From assembly GCA_016208345.1 (NCBI GenBank), contig JACQYG010000050.1, positions 1 to 5,822 of the forward strand: a stretch of DNA of 5,822 bases, read 5' to 3'. This DNA is from Chloroflexota bacterium. GTDB taxonomy: Bacteria; Chloroflexota; DTOL01; JACQYG01. The position numbers and the translations under genes are program-made. The notes beneath the pieces were generated by a model. The model searched no databases. It was not told the origin of the DNA and saw only the letters and a program-made list of their open reading frames with translations. This document shows positions 1 to 5,536 of the stretch, piece by piece (position 1 is the first letter of the stretch; each line of letters opens with the position of its first letter).

Positions 1-386
1 ATGCCGGAGAAATCGATGAGCGAGCCCACGGCCAGGTTGTTTGCCCACTCGATGAGCACCCCATCCTTCCCTCTCGAGACCCGGGCGTAGGCCTCCTTAA
101 TGCGCCCGACCAGGTCCGGCGCCTGACCGCGGATAATGCGCTCCAGAACACTGGGGGTGATCAGCACCGGGCAGACGGCGTCCAATGGGTCCTTGATGCC
201 CAAGGCCTTCTGGATCACGTGAGAGTCCTCGTCCAGGGCCCCCCGCTCCTCCAGCCGGGCGGTGAAGCTCATAGGCTTGAAGTACCCGACCTTGTACCCC
301 TCATGCTGCAGCCGCCGGCCCAGGCCGATACAAACTGCGGTCTTTCCAGAAAATGTCTCCGTCGATGTGATGTATAATGCAACCAT
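1..386 (-). CDS. BioD-like P-loop protein of the phosphotransacetylase family (N-terminal part, runs off the window)
   Basis: The 128 visible residues begin MVALYITSTETFSGKT, a deviant Walker A loop (GKT at 14-16) of the dethiobiotin-synthetase/cobyrinic-acid-synthase type. A BioD-like KP motif follows (YFKPMS, Lys38), then acidic residues DED (52-54) and a strand VLIEW (110-114) where BioD relatives carry an E-G motif. No stop occurs before the window edge. In proteins of this type (COG0857-like) the P-loop domain is usually followed by a DRTGG domain; that part would lie outside the window. The start is well fixed: AGGAGG at 397-392 sits 5 nt before the ATG. It begins 26 nt after the CoA-ligase stop, so the two are probably cotranscribed. 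Such proteins often neighbour acetate--CoA ligases; a regulatory or accessory role in acetyl-CoA/acetate metabolism is inference, and the reaction, if any, is unknown to me. The phosphotransacetylase catalytic domain itself is not seen here. Confidence 0.82.
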   Translation of the reverse strand, partial: MVALYITSTETFSGKTAVCIGLGRRLQHEGYKVGYFKPMSFTARLEERGALDEDSHVIQKALGIKDPLDAVCPVLITPSVLERIIRGQAPDLVGRIKEAYARVSRGKDGVLIEWANNLAVGSLIDFSG

Positions 387-412
387 GTGTGCCTCCTCAA
401 TCCCATGTCGCG

Positions 413-1954
413 CTACGTAATAACCATCCTCATGTCTACGGCCACCGCACCGCGCTCGTGAACCATGAGAGGGTTGACGTCCAGCTCCGCTATCTCCGGA
501 AAATCGGTCACCAATTGGGATACGCGCAGGATGGCATCGGTGATGGCCGCCAGGTCAGCCGGTTTTTCCCCGCGTACCCCCTTCAGGAGTGGGAAGGAAT
601 GGATCTGCTGGACCATCTCCATGGCCTCTTGTCTGGAGACCGGGGCCACCCTGAAGACCACGTCTTTCAGCACCTCCACGTAGATGCCCCCCATGCCGAA
701 CATAATGAGAGGGCCAAACTGTGGGTCTCGAGACATGCCAACGATCACCTCTCGCCCCTTGGGCACCATTTGTTGGACGGAGACCCCCCAGATGTCCGCA
801 TCGGGCATGTATCGGGTGGCCCGGTAGGTGATGAGCTCGAAGGCATCGCGGACTCCAGAGGCATCGGCGACGCCGACCTTCACCGCGCCGATGTCGGATT
901 TATGCAGGATATCCGGCGAGGCGATCTTCATCACTACCGGATAGCCCAGTCCCTCCGCAACCTGCACCGCTTCCTCCGGTGTCTTCGTCAGTCGCGACTG
1001 AGGGATCGCCAGGCCGTACGCTCCGAAGACCTCTCGGGCTTCCACCTCGCCCAGAGACAGACGATTCTCGCCACGGGTCCGGGCGAAGATTCGGCGGACC
1101 TCGGCCTGGTCCACGTTGTAGCGCGGATACTCCTGCGGTGGCCGCTCCAACCATTGGCGATATTGGTACATGGCCTGGAAAGCAGCCATGGCCCGCTCGG
1201 GATAGAGGTAATTGGGGATGCCGTATTTCCTCAGTATCCCGATAGCAGGGCGCACTGTGACCTCGCCCATGAACCCACCTAGCACCGGCTTCTCGAATTT
1301 CCGGGAAACCTGGCCCACCGCCGCGGCGGTTTCCTCGGCCCGGGTCATCACCTGTGGGGTCAGGATCACCAGTACCCCATCTACGTTGGGGTCCCCCAAG
1401 GCCGCCTCCACCGCCAGGGCATAGCGATCGGCCAGGGCATCTCCCAGGACATCGATGGGGTTGTAGATGTTAGCCGAAGGAGGCAGGTTGGGACGCAAGA
1501 ATTCGATTGTCTCCCGGGATAAAGTCGCCAGCTTCATCCCTGAGCGCTCGCAAGCGTCGGTGGCCATGATACCAGGCCCCCCGGCATTGGTGACCACGGC
1601 GATGCGATTGCCTTTCAACAGGGGTTGCCGGGCGAATGCCACCGAGTAGTCGAGGAGATCCTCTACGGAACTGGCCCGAACGATGCCGCACTGCCCAAAG
1701 GCCGCATCGTAGGCGGCATCGGTGCCAGCCAGCGTCCCGGTATGGGAGGAGACCGCCCGGGAGCCCGCCGTGGTGCCCCCAGACTTGATGGCGATGACCG
1801 GCGTAGACCTGGTGACCTGGCGCGCAGTCGCCATGAACCGTGGGCCATCCACCACGCCCTCCAGGTAGGCGGCGATCACCTTGGAGTGAGGGTCCTGATC
1901 CCAGGCCTGGAGCATATCGATCTCGTTGACGTCGGCCTTGTTGCCCAGGCTCAC
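413..1954 (-). CDS. acd: ADP-forming acetate/acyl--CoA ligase, C-terminal fragment of a broken fused alpha-beta gene
   Basis: The 513-residue frame is the larger part of a fused NDP-forming acyl-CoA synthetase (acetyl-CoA + ADP + Pi to acetate + ATP + CoA, cytoplasmic). Residues 1-280 continue the alpha part: SLGNKADVNE near the N-terminus and SSHTGTLAG at 69-77, whose His71 matches the phosphorylated alpha histidine. Residues 285-513 are the beta ATP-grasp domain, with KIASPDILHKSD (343-354; His351 matches the beta-domain histidine), a glycine loop FGMGG (419-423) and ELDVNP (490-495). The apparent GTG start at 1954 is almost certainly internal: the frame is open upstream and reads R-F before VSLGN, as in intact homologues, and there is no ribosome-binding site. 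GTGA overlaps the upstream TGA, which mimics translational coupling. The preceding ORF is the N-terminal piece of the same gene. Unless suppressed or an assembly error, the enzyme is inactive. Confidence 0.9.
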   Translation of the reverse strand: MSLGNKADVNEIDMLQAWDQDPHSKVIAAYLEGVVDGPRFMATARQVTRSTPVIAIKSGGTTAGSRAVSSHTGTLAGTDAAYDAAFGQCGIVRASSVEDLLDYSVAFARQPLLKGNRIAVVTNAGGPGIMATDACERSGMKLATLSRETIEFLRPNLPPSANIYNPIDVLGDALADRYALAVEAALGDPNVDGVLVILTPQVMTRAEETAAAVGQVSRKFEKPVLGGFMGEVTVRPAIGILRKYGIPNYLYPERAMAAFQAMYQYRQWLERPPQEYPRYNVDQAEVRRIFARTRGENRLSLGEVEAREVFGAYGLAIPQSRLTKTPEEAVQVAEGLGYPVVMKIASPDILHKSDIGAVKVGVADASGVRDAFELITYRATRYMPDADIWGVSVQQMVPKGREVIVGMSRDPQFGPLIMFGMGGIYVEVLKDVVFRVAPVSRQEAMEMVQQIHSFPLLKGVRGEKPADLAAITDAILRVSQLVTDFPEIAELDVNPLMVHERGAVAVDMRMVIT

Positions 1955-1965
1955 GAAGCGCGCAT
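1945..1965 (-). other. Deletion and frameshift junction inside the CoA ligase gene
   Basis: On the minus strand the coding frame passes GGC ATG then CGC GCT TCG TGA, while the +1-shifted reading gives CGC TTC GTG AGC CTG GGC (R-F-V-S-L-G). Comparing the two frames' modulus, the lost DNA must be 1 modulo 3 in length (for example 94 or 97 nt), consistent with about 30-32 missing residues. The family size estimate is from memory of homologues, not an alignment. The junction is rich in GC dinucleotides (GCATGCGCGC), so the exact breakpoint cannot be placed. Confidence 0.75.
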
Positions 1966-2406
1966 GCCGGCAGCAAAGGAGGCGTTCAGGCTACAGACGG
2001 TATCGATGATGCCCAAGCAGTTTGGCCCCACCATGCGCATGCTGTATTTTTGGGCGATGGAGGTTAGCTCCTTCTCCATCTTTATGCCGTCGCCACCGGC
2101 CTCCCGGAAGCCCGCTGAGATGACGATGACGCCTTTGATCCCCTTGCGGCCGCACTCGTCTAACACCGAGGCCACCAGCCGGTTGGGGATGACGATGACT
2201 GCTAGATCTATGGAGTCGGGGACCGCCAGGACACTGGGGTAACATCGAAGCCCCAAGATCTCCTGAGCTTTTGGGTTGATGGGATAGATCGAGCCTCGGT
2301 AGCCATATTGCTGGATGTTGCGCAGGACGCCGTAGCCCAGTTTGCCCGGCTCCCTGGCCGCGCCGATCACCGCCACGGAGCGCGGGTCGAAGAACATCTC
2401 CAGCAT
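1951..2406 (-). CDS. acd: ADP-forming acetate/acyl--CoA ligase, N-terminal CoA-binding fragment of the broken gene
   Basis: A 151-residue ORF holding the Rossmann-like CoA-binding domain of the alpha part: MLEMFFDPRSVAVIGAARE, then YPINPKAQEILG (41-52), VISAGFREAGG (95-105) and MVGPNCLGI (125-133). It reads normally to NASFAAGM (141-148), then enters RAS and a TGA. In intact relatives roughly 30 more residues follow here, including an S-Q-S-G-A motif, before the FVSLGNKAD segment that opens the next frame. So a segment is missing and the frame has shifted. I chose the ATG at 2406 rather than a GTG at 2454 because GGAG (2416-2413) lies 6 nt before it and MLEMFF is the usual N-terminus. It starts 52 nt after the phosphoglycerate mutase stop, consistent with an operon. 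The intact gene would encode about 700 residues. Confidence 0.87.
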   Translation of the reverse strand: MLEMFFDPRSVAVIGAAREPGKLGYGVLRNIQQYGYRGSIYPINPKAQEILGLRCYPSVLAVPDSIDLAVIVIPNRLVASVLDECGRKGIKGVIVISAGFREAGGDGIKMEKELTSIAQKYSMRMVGPNCLGIIDTVCSLNASFAAGMRAS

Positions 2407-2458
2407 CGTGGTCTCCAAATGAAAAGGGGTGAGGTGTCCCCACAGCCCGTTCACCGAG

Positions 2459-3718
2459 CTAGGCGCCGAACTTGGTCAGACGCAGGGCATTGGCTAGGGC
2501 CAGGCCCATAATGTTGACCGCTGGGAAGGTGCCCAGGGAGCCAGAGGCGCAGGCGGTCTCCCCGAACTCCCTCGCCGCATCTGCCCGACACCATCGGGAG
2601 GAAAGCAGGAAAGGAACCGGGTGCCAACTGTGGCTTCGGAGGAGAGCAGGGGTGGAGTGGTCGCCAGTGACCACCACCACATCGGGATTGAGCTTCAAGA
2701 GGGTCGGAAGCTGTGTGTCCCTTCGGAGGAGCGCAGGGGTGGAGTGGTCGCCGGTGACCACCACCACATCGGGGTTGAGCTGCAAGAGGGTCGGAAGCTC
2801 GGCGTCCACCTCCTCAATGACGCGAACCTTGCGGGCGAAGTCTCCGTCTTCCCCGGCGGTATCGGTGCCCTTGACGTGAATGAAAAAGTAGTCATAGCTG
2901 GCGTAGTGTTCGGCCAGGGTCGCGAATTCATCGGCCACCGTGGTGCCCGTGGCCAGGATGCTCATCCCCGCCAGCTTGGCCAGCCCACGGTACATCGGGT
3001 ACACGGCGATGGCGGCGGCTTGGAGGCCGTATATCTCGGGGATGGTGGGCAACTTCGGGTGCTGGGCAAAACCACGCAGGAGAACGGCGTTGGCCGGGTG
3101 ATGGTTGGCCAGGATCTCGTGGGCCTGCCGCACGAATTCGTTGACGATACGCGCGGTGCGCGCCGACTTGGGGCGGGTGGCCCTCACCTCGCCAGGAGGC
3201 AGCCCTACCTTTTGCGGATCGGATTCCGTCAGGTGATCGGAGAGGTCCGACCCACGAAAGACGACGACGAAGCGATGTTCCTTCACCGGCTCCACGAAGA
3301 GCTCAACGTCCTCCAGCTTTATTCTCCGCAGGAGTCCGCAGAGCTCGATGCACTTTTCCGTGGCCAGGCGGCCAGCCCGGCGGTCACTGACCAGGCCCTG
3401 AGCATCGACGGTGGCGAAATTGGCCCTGGCCGCCACGTCTCTATCCTTCAAGTCAAAGCCTATCCCCAGGGCTTCCAGGACGCCACGGCCTATCTGATAG
3501 CGCACCGGATCATAGCCAAAGAGCGCCAAGTGCGCCGGCCCGCTGCCCGGGGTGATGCCAGGGCCCACCGGGTTGATCAATCCCACCATGCCTTTGGCAG
3601 CCAGGGCATCCAGATTGGGCGTAAAGGCGGTCTCTAGCTCGGTCTTGCCGCCCTCTTCCCGGGGAAGGCCGCCCAGCCCGTCCAAGACCAAGACGACTAT
3701 TTTAGCTGTAGAGGCCAC
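2459..3718 (-). CDS. apgM: Archaeal-type 2,3-bisphosphoglycerate-independent phosphoglycerate mutase with an internal tandem duplication
   Basis: This enzyme interconverts 3- and 2-phosphoglycerate in glycolysis/gluconeogenesis and belongs to the alkaline-phosphatase superfamily of metal-dependent enzymes. Visible motifs are VLVLDGLGG (9-17, metal Asp13), TPGSGPAHLALFGYDP (56-71, nucleophile Ser59), ARANFATVD (97-105), SDRRAGRL (111-118), VKGTDTAGEDGD (282-293), VTGDHSTP (metal Asp-His) and SHSWHPVP (362-369). The C-terminus ALRLTKFGA is typical. At 419 residues it is longer than I expect; removing the duplicated 29 residues gives 390, a usual length. The duplicated segment, 308-336 and 337-365, repeats LPTLL..LNPDVVVV and the whole GDHSTP metal motif. 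The GTG at 3718 is the only start after an in-frame upstream TGA; its ribosome-binding site (AAGAGA) is weak. It probably heads an operon with the CoA ligase. Whether the duplicated protein folds and works is unknown. Confidence 0.93.
   Translation of the reverse strand: MASTAKIVVLVLDGLGGLPREEGGKTELETAFTPNLDALAAKGMVGLINPVGPGITPGSGPAHLALFGYDPVRYQIGRGVLEALGIGFDLKDRDVAARANFATVDAQGLVSDRRAGRLATEKCIELCGLLRRIKLEDVELFVEPVKEHRFVVVFRGSDLSDHLTESDPQKVGLPPGEVRATRPKSARTARIVNEFVRQAHEILANHHPANAVLLRGFAQHPKLPTIPEIYGLQAAAIAVYPMYRGLAKLAGMSILATGTTVADEFATLAEHYASYDYFFIHVKGTDTAGEDGDFARKVRVIEEVDAELPTLLQLNPDVVVVTGDHSTPALLRRDTQLPTLLKLNPDVVVVTGDHSTPALLRSHSWHPVPFLLSSRWCRADAAREFGETACASGSLGTFPAVNIMGLALANALRLTKFGA
2634..2807 (-). 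repeat. 87-bp in-frame tandem duplication within apgM (two copies)
   Basis: Copy 1 is 2634-2720 and copy 2 is 2721-2807; the period of 87 is 29 codons. Aligned base by base they differ at 7 of 87 positions. In the coding strand three differences are silent (AAC/AAT, ACC/ACT, GCG/GCT), one changes Gln to Lys, and the other three sit in the joining segment (Asp-Ala-Glu versus Asp-Thr-Gln). The upstream copy reads on from the normal VIEEVDAE; the downstream copy reads into the normal SHSWHPVP. This places the extra unit between the metal Asp-His motif and the following metal histidine. Confidence 0.95.
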
Positions 3719-3802
3719 GCAGATGTCTCTTAAGAAAAATCGAAGTCGATCACCTCAAGCTCCTGCATGATTTGTGGACTCGACCAAAGGCAAACCCCAA
3801 AA

Positions 3803-3838
3803 GGGGATAGGCATCTCCTCTTAAAAGGACCTATCCCC
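3803..3838 (-). terminator. Terminator-like stem-loop after the ABC ATPase gene
   Basis: Arms GGGGATAGG and CCTATCCCC (9 perfect bp; plus-strand 3803-3811 and 3830-3838) enclose an 18-nt loop in which TCCTT/GAGGA can form a small inner helix. Four T follow on the minus strand (3802-3799), which fits a weak intrinsic terminator. The T tract is short and is followed by GGGG, so the right arm can instead pair locally as CCCC-TTTT-GGGG (3806-3795). The two structures are mutually exclusive. Confidence 0.4.
3812..3828 (-). repeat. 17-nt element CCTTTTAAGAGGAGATG, downstream copy
   Basis: An exact copy of the sequence at 3976-3992, lying in the loop of the 3803-3838 hairpin. It looks like a strong Shine-Dalgarno run (AAGAGGAG) directly abutting an ATG, which is too close for normal initiation; the ATG opens only 19 codons. 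Confidence 0.8.
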
Positions 3839-3855
3839 CTTGCGAGTAGCCAAGT

Positions 3856-3978
3856 CTACCCAGGCCAAGGCCGCGGGATGGAACATCTCGCTCTATGGTC
3901 TGGCCCTGATGGGCGTTCGGCACCGGGCGCCATGACGGCCACGAAGGCCCAAACCAGGCCCAGGAGCCGATTTCCCAT
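3856..3978 (-). CDS. Doubtful 40-residue ORF with a hydrophobic N-terminus
   Basis: The ATG is the last three bases of the upstream 17-nt repeat, 20 nt after the ABC ATPase stop. The peptide begins MGNRLLGLVWAFVAVMAPG, which resembles a short membrane segment or signal peptide, then turns into a Pro/Arg-rich tail ending at TAG. GAGGAG directly touches the ATG, poor spacing for initiation. I do not recognise it. It may be chance, or the remnant of an exported or membrane protein. Confidence 0.17.
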   Translation of the reverse strand: MGNRLLGLVWAFVAVMAPGAERPSGPDHRARCSIPRPWPG

Positions 3979-3992
3979 CTCCTCTTAAAAGG
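3976..3992 (-). repeat. 17-nt element CCTTTTAAGAGGAGATG, upstream copy
   Basis: An exact 17-nt match to 3812-3828, beginning 6 nt after the ABC ATPase stop codon. Both copies are preceded by GATA plus a few bases. This copy is also flanked by weakly complementary sequence (GAT-A-CCC before, GGG-AA-ATC after), so it too could sit in a hairpin loop. Confidence 0.8.
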
Positions 3993-3998
3993 GTATCT

Positions 3999-5099
3999 TC
4001 AGGCCAGGGCCTCCTGGGTCTCACGGTCGAAGATATGCATGTGTTCCAGATCCAGGACAACGTCCATCTGTTGGCCGGGCCTCACCTGAGTGCGCGAGTC
4101 TAGCCGGCCCACGAAGCTCTTGGCCCCGGTGAGCAGATACAGGTAGACCTCGCTGCCCATGGGCTCCACCACATCCACTGTCACGCTGACCGTGTTGTCG
4201 GTCGAGGCGCTGGTGGCGAATTGGCGGTCGTACATATCCTCGGGGCGTACGCCAAACACCACGTCCTTGCCCAGGCATTTGGTCACCGCCGGCCGCTTGC
4301 TCTCAGGCACCTTGACCCGGAAGCTGCCGCCATCCACGTAGAGCTCATCGGTGGTGCCGGTGATCCTGGCATCGAAGAAGTTCATGGCGGGGCTGCCGAT
4401 AAAGCCCGCCACGAACATATTCGTGGGGTGATCGTAAAGGTTCTGAGGCGTATCCAACTGCTGAATGAGGCCGTCTTTCATCACCGCGATGCGGCTTCCC
4501 ATGGTCATGGCTTCAACCTGATCGTGGGTGACGTAGATCACCGTGGTCTGAAGCCTCATATGGAGCTTGGATATCTCCGCCCTGGTCTGGACCCGCAGCT
4601 TGGCATCCAGGTTTGACAGCGGCTCATCCATCAGGAAGACCTTAGGCTCCCGGACGATGGCCCGGCCCAGGGCCACCCGTTGCCGCTGGCCACCGGAGAG
4701 TTGCTTGGGCTTGCGGTCCAGGAGCTGCTCGATGCCCAGGATCTTGGCGGCCTCGTTGACCCGCCGGTCGATCTCCTTCCTGGGGGTCTTGCGCAGCTTG
4801 AGGCCGAAGGCCAGGTTGTCGTAGACGCTCATGTGGGGGTACAGGGCGTAGCTCTGGAAGACCATGGCGATATCCCGGTCCTTGGGAGCCACGTCGTTTA
4901 CCAGCCGGTCAGCAATGTAGACATTGCCAGTGGTGATCTCCTCCAGGCCGGCCACCAGGCGGAGGGCAGTGGTCTTGCCACAGCCAGAAGGACCTACCAG
5001 AACCAGAAACTCCTTGTCTTTAACCTCCAGATCGAGGTCATTCACGGCAATCACATCACCAAACCTCTTGGTGACGTGGTCGAAAGTTACGCTGGCCAT
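3999..5099 (-). CDS. ugpC: Sugar ABC transporter ATP-binding protein, MalK/UgpC/MsmK type
   Basis: A complete 366-residue ATPase of the carbohydrate-uptake (CUT1) class that would power a sugar or glycerol-phosphate importer on the cytoplasmic face of the membrane. Motifs: Walker A GPSGCGKTT (36-44), Q-loop Gln82 in FQSYALYPHM, signature LSGGQRQRVALGRAI (134-148), Walker B VFLMDEP (154-160, catalytic Glu159), D-loop SNLDAKLR (162-169), switch His192 in YVTHDQVEA. After about residue 235 comes the regulatory OB/TOBE domain, with FGVRPEDM (282-289) and a C-terminal EHMHIFDRET. All catalytic residues are present. I start at the ATG at 5099 because GAGGAG (5112-5107) lies 7 nt before it and MASVTFDHVTKRFG is the usual N-terminus; an upstream ATG at 5174 adds 25 unrelated residues. 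No permease or binding protein is adjacent, so it may be a shared ATPase like MsmK. Substrate is not determinable. Confidence 0.95.
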   Translation of the reverse strand: MASVTFDHVTKRFGDVIAVNDLDLEVKDKEFLVLVGPSGCGKTTALRLVAGLEEITTGNVYIADRLVNDVAPKDRDIAMVFQSYALYPHMSVYDNLAFGLKLRKTPRKEIDRRVNEAAKILGIEQLLDRKPKQLSGGQRQRVALGRAIVREPKVFLMDEPLSNLDAKLRVQTRAEISKLHMRLQTTVIYVTHDQVEAMTMGSRIAVMKDGLIQQLDTPQNLYDHPTNMFVAGFIGSPAMNFFDARITGTTDELYVDGGSFRVKVPESKRPAVTKCLGKDVVFGVRPEDMYDRQFATSASTDNTVSVTVDVVEPMGSEVYLYLLTGAKSFVGRLDSRTQVRPGQQMDVVLDLEHMHIFDRETQEALA

Positions 5100-5496
5100 A
5101 TAGCTTCTCCTCGTGATGTTATCACTTCCGGTCACGATTGAGCGATAAGCGACGAGCCAATGAACGAACGGCATTTGCGTTGCACGCGAACTCGATAACT
5201 CATTAACTCATCCCCTCACCTCAACAATTCGGCAAAAACAGAACTCTTCGGTCGATGGGATTTGGAAAAGGTATGAAGTAAGGTACAAGCTGTAGGGACA
5301 GATGACGATGCTATCTCACTTTAACAACCCTCGTCCACATCCCACGGGCTCATTGCCAAAACCGTTCTTTGCGAATTGGGATATCTCACAAACGCCATCG
5401 GAGTCGCTGTCCTAACCGGCGATAAAACCACCTCCCTAAGCTCCAACGCGCGAATGGTCATTGTACAAAGCAGAGATAAGCAGGCACGTTGGGAGA
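5100..5496 (-). promoter_or_regulatory. Long untranslated leader upstream of the ABC ATPase gene
   Basis: About 390 nt separate the predicted transcription start (near 5490) from the ATG at 5099. I see no known riboswitch or RNA gene. Small features are: GTGAT-AAC-ATCAC (5125-5113), an inverted repeat touching the Shine-Dalgarno site; an imperfect palindrome TTTGCGT-TGC-ACGCGAA (plus strand, 5174-5190, 6 of 7 pairs); and an 8-nt tandem repeat TAACTCAT x2 (5196-5211) with a degenerate third unit before it (5188-5195). A 46-codon ORF (5461-5321) lacks a ribosome-binding site and resembles nothing I know. The stretch looks less GC-rich than the genes. Confidence 0.45.
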
Positions 5497-5525
5497 ATTA
5501 TAGCACAAATGGTGGGCCTTTTCAT
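5497..5525 (-). promoter_or_regulatory. Sigma-70-type extended -10 promoter
   Basis: On the minus strand a perfect TATAAT (5502-5497) is preceded by TGC, giving the extended -10 form TGnTATAAT. Exactly 17 nt upstream is ATGAAA (5525-5520), matching 4 of 6 bases of TTGACA. It begins 12 nt after the glycosylase stop and points towards the ABC ATPase, which is the next gene. Transcription would start near 5490. Confidence 0.65.
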
Positions 5526-5536
5526 CACCCCTCCGG

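Larger units (their letters stand above)
3719..3998 (-). other. Intergenic region between the ABC ATPase and apgM
   Basis: This 280-nt stretch has no recognised gene. On the minus strand it holds a short doubtful ORF, two copies of a 17-nt element, a terminator-like hairpin and a tail (3764-3719) leading to the apgM GTG. Stops break all minus-strand frames. No convincing -35/-10 pair for apgM was found, so apgM is either read through from upstream or uses a promoter I cannot recognise. Confidence 0.6.

Noticed and set aside
377..1282. A 301-codon open frame on the plus strand opposite the CoA ligase and BioD-like genes
   Set aside because: It is antisense to well-recognised proteins, has low-complexity His/Arg/Leu-rich composition and no recognisable motif; GC-rich genes commonly leave such open antisense frames.
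1951..1954. GTGA overlap between the two CoA-ligase ORFs as evidence for two translationally coupled subunit genes
   Set aside because: The break does not fall at the alpha/beta boundary but inside the alpha part, residues expected in the family are missing, and the downstream frame is open and homologous upstream of the GTG.
2407..2454. Extended N-terminus of the CoA ligase from a GTG at 2454
   Set aside because: The added residues do not match the family N-terminus, and the ATG at 2406 has a properly spaced GGAG.
2845..2870. Glu290 in the VKGTDTAGEDGD motif of apgM, where the distant cofactor-independent mutases have a metal-binding His (D-x3-H)
   Set aside because: I cannot tell from memory whether Glu is normal for the archaeal-type subfamily, so I do not claim a lost ligand.
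2621..3637. A 338-codon plus-strand open frame opposite apgM
   Set aside because: It mirrors apgM codons and even mirrors the 87-bp duplication; no family motif or convincing ribosome-binding site.
4221..5141. Plus-strand open frames opposite the ABC ATPase
   Set aside because: The minus-strand protein has every ABC motif intact; the opposing frames are shadows.
5321..5461. A 46-codon minus-strand ORF (MTIRALELREVV...) shortly after the predicted promoter
   Set aside because: No Shine-Dalgarno sequence before the ATG, no recognisable similarity, and third-position base use unlike the neighbouring genes. Could be a leader peptide but not supportable.
5503..5536. Possible intrinsic terminator after the glycosylase gene
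   Set aside because: Only a 4-bp GGTG/CACC pairing and no T-run; the stretch is better explained as the promoter.
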